From Streptomyces sp. NBC_01231 (lineage in GTDB: Bacteria > Actinomycetota > Actinomycetes > Streptomycetales > Streptomycetaceae): 64,000 bases of DNA. Made by a program: the position numbers and the translations under genes. A model generated the notes under the pieces. It made no database searches. It saw nothing but the letters and a program-made list of their open reading frames with translations, and was not told where the DNA came from. This document shows, in pieces, positions 36,328 to 45,955 of the stretch; positions within the stretch are counted from its first letter, which is position 1; each line of letters starts with the position of its first letter. The DNA lies in the NCBI GenBank assembly GCA_035999765.1, contig CP108521.1:8494001-8558000 (forward strand), read 5' to 3'.

Positions 36328-37170
36328 ATGAGCACAGTGATCCGTGCCGCCCTCTTCCAGACCGCCTGGACCGGCGACAAGGAGTCGATGATCCAGGTGC
36401 ACGAGCAGGCGGCCCGCGACGCCGCCGCGCAGGGTGCCCAAGTCCTGTGCTTCCAGGAGCTGTTCTACGGACCGTACTTCTGCCAGGTCCAGGACAAGGC
36501 GTTCTACGAGTACGCCGAACAGATCCCCGACGGCCCGATCGTCAAGCGCTTCCAGGCGCTGGCCAAGGAGCTGGGCCTCGTCCTGGTCCTGCCGATGTAC
36601 GAGGAGGAGCAGCCGGGCGTCCTCTACAACACGGCCGCCGTGATCGACGCGGACGGCTCGTACCTCGGCAAGTACCGCAAGCACCACATCCCGCAGGTGC
36701 CGGGCTTCTGGGAGAAGTTCTATTTCCGGCCGGGCAACCTCGGCTGGCCGGTCTTCGACACCAAGGTCGGCAGGATCGGCGTGTACATCTGCTACGACCG
36801 TCACTTCCCCGAGGGCTGGCGGGCGCTCGGGCTCGCGGGTGCCGAGATCGTCTTCAACCCGTCGGCGACCTCGCGCGGCCTGTCCGCCTACCTGTGGCAG
36901 CTGGAGCAGCCGGCCGCGGCCGTCGCCAACGAGTACTTCGTCGGCGCGATCAACCGGGTGGGTGTCGAGGAACTGGGCGACAACGACTTCTACGGAACGA
37001 CGTACTTCGTCGACCCGGAGGCCCAGTTCGTCGGCGAGGTGGCGAGCGACAAGGAGACCGAACTCGTCGTCCGCGACCTGGACCTGGCCAAGCTGCGCGA
37101 GGTGCGCGACCGCTGGCAGTTCTACCGCGACCGCCGTCCCGACGCCTACGAGCCGCTGACCGCACCGTAA
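36328..37170 (+). CDS. Carbon-nitrogen hydrolase, paralogue of the gene at 32404
   Basis: 280 residues, the same length and catalytic triad (CFQELFYGPYF; LGKYRKHHIPQV; YICYDRHFPEGWR). It differs in substrate-loop residues (VPGFWEKFYFRPG against VHGFWEKYYFKPG). Probably beta-ureidopropionase or an N-carbamoyl-amino-acid hydrolase of slightly different specificity. A terminator-like hairpin follows, before hydA. The copies probably come from a tandem duplication with PucR and the aminotransferase between them. Confidence 0.9.
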   Translation: MSTVIRAALFQTAWTGDKESMIQVHEQAARDAAAQGAQVLCFQELFYGPYFCQVQDKAFYEYAEQIPDGPIVKRFQALAKELGLVLVLPMYEEEQPGVLYNTAAVIDADGSYLGKYRKHHIPQVPGFWEKFYFRPGNLGWPVFDTKVGRIGVYICYDRHFPEGWRALGLAGAEIVFNPSATSRGLSAYLWQLEQPAAAVANEYFVGAINRVGVEELGDNDFYGTTYFVDPEAQFVGEVASDKETELVVRDLDLAKLREVRDRWQFYRDRRPDAYEPLTAP

Positions 37171-37174
37171 CCGA

Positions 37175-37219
37175 ACAGCCCCGCGCCGCTTACGCGCCCC
37201 GTAGAGGGCGCGGGGCTGT
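37175..37219 (+). terminator. Terminator-like hairpin after the second hydrolase
   Basis: Thirteen-base perfect arms (ACAGCCCCGCGCC, 37175-37187; complement 37207-37219) with a 19-base loop, five bases after the stop. It separates the hydrolase from hydA, which likely has its own promoter. Confidence 0.7.
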
Positions 37220-37315
37220 ATCGAATCCGGCTCCGCCGCGCGGGCGCGACCAGCCCCCACGCACCCGCACACTTCCGACCGCTCTCAGCGGAGCGCCAAC
37301 GACAGGAGAGGGAGC

Positions 37316-38722
37316 ATGAGCAGCAGCCGTACCATCATCCGGGGCGGCCTCGTCATCACCGCATCCGACGAACTCCACGCGGACATCCTGATCGAGGACG
37401 GCCGTATCACCGCCCTCGCTGCCGCAGGCACTTCCGCCGCCGAGGCCTGGGCGGCCGAGCACACCATCGACGCCACCGGGAAGTACGTCATCCCGGGCGG
37501 TGTCGACGCCCACACCCACATGGAGCTGCCGTTCGGCGGCACCTTCGCCTCCGACACCTTCGAGACCGGCACCCGGGCCGCCGCCTGGGGCGGTACGACG
37601 ACGATCGTCGACTTCGCCGTGCAGAGCGTCGGCCACACCCTGCGCGAGGGCCTGGACGCCTGGCACGCCAAGGCCGAGGGCAACTGCGCGATCGACTACG
37701 GCTTCCACATGATCGTCTCCGATGTGAACCAGGAGACGCTCAAGGAGATGGACCTGCTGGTCGAGGAGGGCGTCACCTCCTTCAAGCAGTTCATGGCCTA
37801 CCCGGGCGTCTTCTACAGCGACGACGGCCAGATCCTGCGCGCCATGCAGCGCTCCGCCGACAACGGCGGCCTGATCATGATGCACGCGGAGAACGGCATC
37901 GCCATCGACGTGCTGGTGGAGCAGGCACTGGCCCGCGGCGAGACCGATCCCCGCTACCACGGGGAGGTCCGGAAAGCCTTGCTGGAGGCGGAGGCCACCC
38001 ACCGCGCCATCAAGCTCGCCCAGGTCGCCGGGGCCCCGCTCTACGTGGTGCACGTCTCGGCGACGGAGGCGGTCGCCGAGCTGGCCCGGGCGCGCGACGA
38101 GGGGCTGAACGTCTTCGGGGAGACCTGCCCGCAGTATCTGTTCCTGTCCACGGACAACCTCGCGGAACCCGACTTCGAGGGCTCGAAGTACGTGTGCAGC
38201 ACGCCTCTTCGTCCCAAGGAGCACCAGGCCGCACTGTGGAGGGGCCTGCGCACGAACGACCTCCAGGTGGTCTCCACCGACCACTGCCCCTTCTGCTTCG
38301 TGGGCCAGAAGGAGCTCGGCCGGGGCGACTTCTCCAAGATCCCCAACGGCCTGCCGGGCGTCGAGAACCGCATGGACCTGCTCCATCAGGCCGTCGTCGA
38401 CGGGCACATCTCGCGCCGCCGCTGGATCGAGATCGCCTGCGCGAGTCCGGCCCGGATGTTCGGGATGTACCCGAAGAAGGGCACCATCGCGCCGGGCGCG
38501 GACGCCGACATCGTCATCTACGACCCGAACGCCGAGCAGGTCATGTCCGTCGACACGCACCACATGAACGTCGACTACTCGGCGTACGAGGGCAAGCGCG
38601 TCACCGGCCGGGTCGAGACGGTCCTCTCGCGCGGCGAACTCGTCATCACCGAGCGGGAGTACACGGGGCACGCCGGACACGGCAGGTACACCCCCCGCTC
38701 CACCTGTCAGTACCTCAACTAG
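37316..38722 (+). CDS. hydA: Dihydropyrimidinase (D-hydantoinase)
   Basis: 468 residues, cyclic amidohydrolase. Metal ligands: GGVDAHTHMELPF, the carbamylated Lys in SFKQFMAYPG, MMHAENG, and YVVHVSATEA; the late Asp lies in VVSTDHCPFC. It opens the ring of dihydrouracil, dihydrothymine or hydantoin to give the N-carbamoyl product, which the two carbon-nitrogen hydrolases can then split. AGGAGAGGGAGC precedes the ATG. The LLM oxidoreductase follows by 11 bp. Confidence 0.95.
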   Translation: MSSSRTIIRGGLVITASDELHADILIEDGRITALAAAGTSAAEAWAAEHTIDATGKYVIPGGVDAHTHMELPFGGTFASDTFETGTRAAAWGGTTTIVDFAVQSVGHTLREGLDAWHAKAEGNCAIDYGFHMIVSDVNQETLKEMDLLVEEGVTSFKQFMAYPGVFYSDDGQILRAMQRSADNGGLIMMHAENGIAIDVLVEQALARGETDPRYHGEVRKALLEAEATHRAIKLAQVAGAPLYVVHVSATEAVAELARARDEGLNVFGETCPQYLFLSTDNLAEPDFEGSKYVCSTPLRPKEHQAALWRGLRTNDLQVVSTDHCPFCFVGQKELGRGDFSKIPNGLPGVENRMDLLHQAVVDGHISRRRWIEIACASPARMFGMYPKKGTIAPGADADIVIYDPNAEQVMSVDTHHMNVDYSAYEGKRVTGRVETVLSRGELVITEREYTGHAGHGRYTPRSTCQYLN

Positions 38723-38733
38723 GAGTGGAGCAG

Positions 38734-39753
38734 ATGGACTTCGGACTCGTCCTGCAGACCGACCCGCCGGCCTCGAAGGTCATCAGGCTGATGCAGAAGG
38801 CCGAGCACAACGGCTTCACGTACGGCTGGACCTTCGACTCCGCCGTGCTGTGGCAGGAGCCGTTCGTGATCTACAGCCAGATCCTGTCGAACACCACCAC
38901 GCTGCGGGTCGGCCCGATGGTCACCAACCCGGGCACCCGCACCTGGGAGGTCACCGCCTCCACCTTCGCCACCCTCAACGACATGTTCGGCAACCGCACG
39001 GTCTGCGGCATCGGCCGCGGTGACTCCGCGATGCGCGTCGCCGGCCGCGCCCCGAACACCCTCGCCCGGATCAGCGAGGCCATGAAGGTCATCAGGGCCC
39101 TCGGATCCGGGAAGGAGGCGGACCTCGGCGGCACGGTCGTCAGGTTCCCCTGGATCAAGGAAGGCGCCGAACTCCCCGTCTGGATGGCCGCGTACGGCCC
39201 CAAGGCGCTGAAGATGACCGGCGAGGAGGCGGACGGTTTCATCCTCCAGCTCTCCGACCTCTACCTGACCGAGTACATGGTGAAGGCGGTCAAGGACGCG
39301 GCGGTCGCCGTCGGCCGTGACCCGTCCGAGGTGAAGATCTGCGTCGCCGCCCCGGCGTACGTCACCGAGGACGACTCGCCCGAGGCGCTCGCCCACGCCC
39401 GCGAGCAGTGCCGCTGGTTCGGCGGGATGGTCGGCAACCACGTCGCCGACCTGGTGTCCAAGTACGGCGCACACTCCGCCGCCGTACCGGACGAACTCAC
39501 CGAGTACATCAAGGCGCGAGAAGGGTACGACTACTCCCACCACGGGCGCGCCGACAACCCCGACACCGCGTTCGTGCCGGACGAGATCATCGACCGGTTC
39601 TGCGTCATCGGCCCGGTCGAGAAGCACATCGAGAAGCTGAACGCCCTGCGTGAGCTGGGCGTCGACCAGTTCGCCCTCTACGACATGCACGACGCGCAGG
39701 AAGCCACCATCGACGCGTACGGCACGAGCGTGATCCCGGCCGTCAACGGCTGA
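38734..39753 (+). CDS. LLM-class F420-type oxidoreductase (TIGR03842-like)
   Basis: 339 residues, luciferase-like (beta/alpha)8 fold. Motifs: MDFGLVLQTDPPASK, LRVGPMVTNPGTRTWEVTAS, GIGRGDSAMRVAGR, and PVWMAAYGPKALKMTGE. The family co-occurs with hydantoinase genes and is annotated TIGR03842. It uses F420 or FMN. A dehydrogenase step on a dihydropyrimidine or hydantoin compound is a reasonable inference. Co-transcribed with hydA (11 bp gap, GGAGTGGAG before ATG). Confidence 0.9.
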   Translation: MDFGLVLQTDPPASKVIRLMQKAEHNGFTYGWTFDSAVLWQEPFVIYSQILSNTTTLRVGPMVTNPGTRTWEVTASTFATLNDMFGNRTVCGIGRGDSAMRVAGRAPNTLARISEAMKVIRALGSGKEADLGGTVVRFPWIKEGAELPVWMAAYGPKALKMTGEEADGFILQLSDLYLTEYMVKAVKDAAVAVGRDPSEVKICVAAPAYVTEDDSPEALAHAREQCRWFGGMVGNHVADLVSKYGAHSAAVPDELTEYIKAREGYDYSHHGRADNPDTAFVPDEIIDRFCVIGPVEKHIEKLNALRELGVDQFALYDMHDAQEATIDAYGTSVIPAVNG

Positions 39754-39801
39754 CCCCGCCCTCAGGATCAGAGCAACTCCCCATCCCCCCACTCCAGTTC
39801 T

Positions 39802-39825
39802 CCCCTCCCCGCTTCCGGGGAGGGG
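39802..39825 (+). terminator. Perfect GC hairpin terminator
   Basis: CCCCTCCCCG, loop CTTC, then CGGGGAGGGG. Lies 48 bp after the LLM gene. Confidence 0.7.
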
Positions 39826-39881
39826 GCCGGAGACCCCCGCACGGCCTTTCCGGATCCGCCCCTCGTTTGATTGGCCTGCCC

Positions 39882-41408
<1,527 letters not shown>

Positions 41409-41442
41409 GTCACCGTCGCCGGCACCCGTCGTCGGAGGGCGG

Positions 41443-42114
41443 TCAGTTCTTCTGGCCGCCCTCCAGCGCGGCGACCGCCTCCTTGGCGGCCTTGATGGCG
41501 CCCTTGTTGATCTCGTCCGTGCTGGGCGCCTTCTTGGTCTCGAAGTCGCTGCCGTTGTAGGTGATGGTCACCAGCGCGTTGGACGCGCGGATCACCACCA
41601 CGCCCTCGCGGGTCTGCTGCTTGTCCTGGGTGTTGAGGTTCACGACGGAATACCCCGAGTCGCCCACACCGGGCACCTCCCCGCCGCCGCTCTTCTTGGT
41701 GACCGTCTCCTTGTAGGACTTCTCCGCCGTCGCCTCCGACTCCATGAGCTCGTAGGAGACGTCCAGCCAGCGGTAGTCGTAGCCCTTGAGCGCGTTCCAC
41801 GAGCAGGTGCGGCGCAGCTTGGAGTTCGTCGACGGGATCTCCCGGCCGGCCGTCTTCGCGCCCGGCACCAGCGACGTGATCGTCTTCTTGGCCACGCTGG
41901 TGCACGGCGCGGGCGCGGCCCCGTACGCCTTCGACGCCGCCGATGTCGCGGGGGCGGAGGCGGACTGGGTCCCGGTCTTCTGGTCGTCCTGGTGCTCCGT
42001 GGCCGGCGTCGTGGCGAGGGGGCCGGACGACAGGGCCCAACCCGCCGCGGCGAGCACGACGACGGGGGACAGGCGGGCGGTCAGGGCGACCGGCAAGGGA
42101 AGAGAGGAACGCAC
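41443..42114 (-). CDS. Secreted protein of unknown function
   Basis: 223 residues. Signal peptide (VALTARLSPVVVLAAAGWAL) and Ser/Thr/Ala-rich linker, then a folded part with two cysteines (APCTSVAKK and RRTCSWNAL) likely to form a disulfide. Pattern LVPGAKTAGREIPS ... GVGDSGYSVV ... NALVTITYNG recalls the DUF3558-type secreted domains of actinomycetes, without certainty. No lipobox. Convergent with the NCS1 gene (34 bp apart). Confidence 0.72.
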   Translation of the reverse strand: MRSSLPLPVALTARLSPVVVLAAAGWALSSGPLATTPATEHQDDQKTGTQSASAPATSAASKAYGAAPAPCTSVAKKTITSLVPGAKTAGREIPSTNSKLRRTCSWNALKGYDYRWLDVSYELMESEATAEKSYKETVTKKSGGGEVPGVGDSGYSVVNLNTQDKQQTREGVVVIRASNALVTITYNGSDFETKKAPSTDEINKGAIKAAKEAVAALEGGQKN

Positions 42115-42262
42115 GGCGCACTTTTCGTGGGGGACGGTGCGGAGCGGGTCCGCACTGCGGACGGGACGTCAGTCTCACACGACTCCCTGTGGGACGAAAG
42201 TGTCAACTCGCTCCGTGCCTGTGCGGTCACTGTGCCTCGCCAAGGATGCGCCATGTGTCCCT

Positions 42263-43267
42263 TTATGTCCGGGTGATGGGGTGGTAGAGCGCCGATTCGA
42301 GGCGGTCCACTGCGACGAACGCCCCGTATGCCACCAGGCGCACCAGAGCGTCGTCGGTGTGCTCCGGCCGACGCCAGGCCGCCACGTCCTCGTCCGTGAT
42401 CCGGTACGGCGCCAGGGCGGCCAGCAGCGCGAGGCGCGCGCCGGGACGCTCCCGTCGGTCCGGGAACCCGCTCAGCGCGAGCGGCGGATGCGTTCCGTCC
42501 CAGTCCCGCAGGGTTTGTTCCACGAGGTCGTGGTCATCGGCGTCGAGGAACCCGGCGCCCGTCATGGACGCCCTGAGCAGCGCCGCGTACGCGAGGCCGA
42601 CGGCCGTGCCGCCCGCCCAGGCGGGAGCTTCGCCGGGGTCGACGCCGTCGAGCAGCACGAGGGCCTCGCCGGGCCGGGCGGGGCGGCGTACGGTCCGGGC
42701 GAGCGTGCGGCCCACGAGGCTGCGCACCGCCCGGAACCGCTGGGCGTTCCCCGGCAGCAGGTTCTCGGTCAGCAGGGCGGACACGATCCGGTTGATGAAG
42801 TGGAAGGCGAGGGCGGTGCCGAGGTAGCCGGGGGCGTGCTCGCGCGGGAAGGGATACCGCTCCGGGCCGAGGCCGCCCGGTACGCGGGTCCGCCTGCCCC
42901 ACTCCAGCACGCGCGCGTGCTCCTCGTTCTCCGGTCGCTCCCCGCGGGCGAGGCGTTCGGCGAGCGCGTGGTCGCCGGTGGCGTGCAGCAACATGGTGTG
43001 CGCGTCCACGCAGAACGGGCACCGGTTGGCGAGCGACACCCCGAGCGCCGCCAGCTCCTTGCCGGTACGGCTGCCGGGGCCCGCGATCAGCGACTCGCGC
43101 ATCAACGCCCAGGTGGACGCGAGGATCTCGGGCGCGGGGGACAGGACGACGAAGGTGACGGGCTTGTCGATGCCGAAATCGCGGGCGAGCTGCTCGTAGA
43201 CCTCGGCGACGCGGCCGGTGGCCGACCTGGGCGGCAGGGGCTCGGTGTAGCGGAAAGGTGTGGGCAT
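42263..43267 (-). CDS. AhpD-like carboxymuconolactone decarboxylase-family protein
   Basis: 334 residues. The active-site motif CPFCVDAHTMLLHATGD (CxxC with following His) is the AhpD/alkylhydroperoxidase signature, in the first third (about residues 80-100). The C-terminal about 200 residues are helical and may hold a second, degenerate domain. Likely a disulfide-based peroxidase or antioxidant helper. The physiological partner is unknown. Confidence 0.85.
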   Translation of the reverse strand: MPTPFRYTEPLPPRSATGRVAEVYEQLARDFGIDKPVTFVVLSPAPEILASTWALMRESLIAGPGSRTGKELAALGVSLANRCPFCVDAHTMLLHATGDHALAERLARGERPENEEHARVLEWGRRTRVPGGLGPERYPFPREHAPGYLGTALAFHFINRIVSALLTENLLPGNAQRFRAVRSLVGRTLARTVRRPARPGEALVLLDGVDPGEAPAWAGGTAVGLAYAALLRASMTGAGFLDADDHDLVEQTLRDWDGTHPPLALSGFPDRRERPGARLALLAALAPYRITDEDVAAWRRPEHTDDALVRLVAYGAFVAVDRLESALYHPITRT

Positions 43268-43434
43268 GGGCAGCAGCGTGCGCCACGGGGGCCGGCGCGG
43301 TCGTCGTACCGCCGAAGACAGCCGGCGCTGCGCCGACGGGGCGGCCCGGTGCCCTGGACTACTCCGCCGGGAGTAGTCCGGGAGTTGTCCACAGGGCTGA
43401 TTCCGGCGTCCGTGCCCGGCGCTACTGTGCGTGC

Positions 43435-44538
43435 ATGAGCGGGCACTTGGTCACACGCAGGGATCTCGCCGACGCCGCCCTGGCGGTCGTGGTCGGCGCG
43501 CTGGTCCTGACCACGGCCGCGTTCGACGCGGACACGACGGCCGTCGACTACGCGCTGATCGCGCTGGGTTCGGCGGCTCTGGCGTTCTACCGACCCGCCC
43601 CCCTTGCGGTGCTGGCCGCGGCCACCGCGACCGGCGTGGCCTACGTCCTGCACGCCCACCCCGGGCTGCTCGCCGCCGTGCCCGTCCTCGCCGCCGTGCA
43701 CACGGCGTCCCGGGTGGGACACCGGGGCTGGGCCGCCGCCGCGAGCGGGGCCTATCTGGCGGCCTACGTGGCGACGGGCCCCACGACGGGGGAGGTCGTG
43801 GAGAAGGCCGCGCTGTTCACGGGCTGGTTCCTGTGCGCGGTCGTCACGGGGCTCGCCGACCGGAACTGGCAGGCCTACCTGCGCCAGACGGAACAACGCG
43901 CCCTGGAGGCCGAACGCACCAGGGAGGAGGCGGCCCTGCGCCGCGCCGGGGAGGAACGCCTGCGGATCGCCCGGGAGTTGCACGACTCCCTCACCCACAG
44001 CATCTCGATCGTCAAGCTCCAGGCCGGTGTCGCCGTGCACCTGGCCCGCAAGCGGGGCGAGGAGGTGCCGCCCGCGCTGCTCGCCATCCAGGAGGCCGGC
44101 GGCGAGGCCATGCGCGAACTGCGGGCCACGCTGGGGGTGCTGCGCACCGACGAACCGACCGGCACACCGGCCCAGCTCGTGGACCGCGCCCGGGCGGCGG
44201 GCCTCGCCGTCGAGCTGACGGTGAACGGGGGCGAGCGCCCCCTGCCGGCCACCCTCGAGAGGGCCGCGTACCGCATCGTCCAGGAGGCCCTCACGAACGC
44301 GGCCCGGCACGCGGGACCGGCCAAGGTGCAGGTCCAACTGGATTACGGGGATCATGAGTTGACGATTCAGGTGGACGACGAGGGGGCGGCCGACCCGGCC
44401 TGCCCGCCGAAACCGGGCACCGGCCTCACCGGCATGCGAGAACGCGTCACGGCCCTCGGCGGCACGTTGCACACCGGCCCGCGCGACGAGGGCGGCTTCT
44501 CGGTACGGGCCGAAATACCCCTGGAGGCGGCCGGATGA
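43435..44538 (+). CDS. Two-component sensor histidine kinase (NarL/HisKA_3 type)
   Basis: 367 residues. Four or five N-terminal transmembrane helices (about 12-145), then the dimerisation/phosphoacceptor helix with His183 (RIARELHDSLTHSISIVKLQ), and an HATPase domain (YRIVQEALTNAARHAGPAKV; DDEGAADPACPPKPGTGLTG). The response regulator gene begins within its stop region (ATGA overlap), so they are a pair. Signal unknown. Confidence 0.95.
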   Translation: MSGHLVTRRDLADAALAVVVGALVLTTAAFDADTTAVDYALIALGSAALAFYRPAPLAVLAAATATGVAYVLHAHPGLLAAVPVLAAVHTASRVGHRGWAAAASGAYLAAYVATGPTTGEVVEKAALFTGWFLCAVVTGLADRNWQAYLRQTEQRALEAERTREEAALRRAGEERLRIARELHDSLTHSISIVKLQAGVAVHLARKRGEEVPPALLAIQEAGGEAMRELRATLGVLRTDEPTGTPAQLVDRARAAGLAVELTVNGGERPLPATLERAAYRIVQEALTNAARHAGPAKVQVQLDYGDHELTIQVDDEGAADPACPPKPGTGLTGMRERVTALGGTLHTGPRDEGGFSVRAEIPLEAAG

Positions 44539-45197
44539 TCCGGGTGGCACTCGTCGACGACCAGGCGCTGATGCGCGCCGGGTTCCGTGCCCTGCTGGAC
44601 GCCGAGGACGGCATCGAGGTGGTCGGTGAGGCGGCGGACGGTGAACAGGGAGTGGCCCTGGTGCGTGCCCACGCACCCGACATCGCCCTGATCGACGTCC
44701 AGATGCCGGTCATGACGGGCATCGAGGCGACCCGCCGTATCGCCACCGACCCCGCCCTCCGCGCAGTCCGCGTCGTGATCCTCACCAACTACGGCCTCGA
44801 CGAGTATGTCTTCGAGGCCCTGCGGGCGGGGGCGAGCGGCTTCCTGCTGAAGGACACCGAACCCGCGGACCTGCTCCAGGCCATCGACGTGGTGGCCCGG
44901 GGCGAGGCACTGCTCTCCCCGTCGGTCACCCGGGCCCTGATCGGCGAGTTCGTCTCCCGCCCCCCGGACCGGACCACCGCCCCCGGCCTGGAACACCTCA
45001 CCCGCCGGGAACGCGAGGTCACCGCGCTGGCCGCCCGCGGCCTCACCAACGAGGAGATCGCCGCGCACATGGTCATCAGCCCGTTCACGGCCAAGACCCA
45101 CATCAGCCGCGCGATGACCAAGCTGGGGGCCCGCGACCGGGCCCAACTGGTCGTGTTCGCCTACGAGTCGGGGCTGGTGACGGCGCGCGGCACCTGA
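44535..45197 (+). CDS. NarL/FixJ-family response regulator
   Basis: 220 residues. Receiver domain with acidic pocket (VALVDDQ) and phosphoacceptor Asp54 (IALIDVQMPVMTG), Thr/Ser (VVILTNYG) and Lys (GFLLKDTEP). LuxR helix-turn-helix at the C-terminus (HLTRREREVTALAARGLTNE, HMVISPFTAKTHISR). Partner of the upstream kinase; the target genes are unknown. Confidence 0.95.
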   Translation: MIRVALVDDQALMRAGFRALLDAEDGIEVVGEAADGEQGVALVRAHAPDIALIDVQMPVMTGIEATRRIATDPALRAVRVVILTNYGLDEYVFEALRAGASGFLLKDTEPADLLQAIDVVARGEALLSPSVTRALIGEFVSRPPDRTTAPGLEHLTRREREVTALAARGLTNEEIAAHMVISPFTAKTHISRAMTKLGARDRAQLVVFAYESGLVTARGT

Positions 45198-45316
45198 CCG
45201 CGGGCAAAATCCGTTGCGTGCCGTGCACGGCGCTCAGCAATCTGACGTGATGACGACCGACACGACAGGTGAGCAACAGCCCTCCGTGCACGAGGAGATC
45301 CTCGCCTACGCGGGCG

Positions 45317-45412
45317 GCCCTGGGCGAGCGAGCCTTCGCGGACGCCTTCGAGCGCGGGGCGCGGCTGACAGCCGAAGTCGACTCGGTCAGGTCGACGACG
45401 TCCGCCGTGTAG
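45317..45412 (+). pseudogene. C-terminal scrap of a LuxR/SARP-type regulator
   Basis: Reads ALGERAFADAFERGARLTAE then ends. This resembles the end of large LuxR/AfsR-type regulators, where LGE..F..AF..GR.L.xEE precedes the C-terminus. Just before it (ATG 45250) a different frame opens and breaks. A relic only. Confidence 0.35.
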
Positions 45413-45534
45413 GTGATCGTGGCGTAGGCGATGGTGCCGTCCTCGCTGACAGCGCCGGTCTCATAGGGGTCGGTGGCCGATGCGACCTGATCGCCCCCGT
45501 CCAGGGAGCCGAGCGTCTCCTCGACAGCCGGCAC
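45379..45534 (-). pseudogene. Fragment of an MMPL-family transporter
   Basis: The minus strand reads VPAVEETLGSLDGGDQVASA then TDPYETGAVSEDGTIAYATI and TYTADVVDL. This is the conserved segment of the first periplasmic domain of MMPL lipid exporters (VxSVxDPY..GAVSxDGxxAYATVxY). Roughly 50 codons remain. Confidence 0.65.
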
Positions 45535-45955
45535 CCAGCCACAGACCGCCCACGCGCCGGCGCCGTCGGAAGGCCCACCGTCCGATCCGGTAAAGAAACG
45601 TCGCCACCTGTTGATCACTCCAGACACCGCTGGGCAAGGGGATTGCGCGAGATTCACGCGCCTCCAACACTTCCCTCCGGCGCCCGGCCGGGCATCGTTC
45701 CCAGCCGTCGTCTTCCTCTGGTGCACCCGGACCAGCCACGCACGTGTCGTGGTGCCTACGCACTGCACGCCGACTTGGGCCGCGGCCTGACCTGGAGTTC
45801 AGTGACCTGGACCACGACCGGACCGTCACGCCCCCGGCGGACGAGCGCTGCACCTCGACGAGGACGCCCGAGCGCACCTGTACCCGCCGGCCGGCTCCAT
45901 GCCAAGCAATCGGCCCTCCGCCCATGCACCGAGCGGGCCAACCCGGGCGGGCGAG
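45535..45955. other. Debris region, nothing further recognised
   Basis: About 420 bp between the MMPL scrap and the acyl-AMP ligase stop. It lacks a coherent frame or recognisable domain. Lower third-position GC bias fits decayed sequence. Confidence 0.45.
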
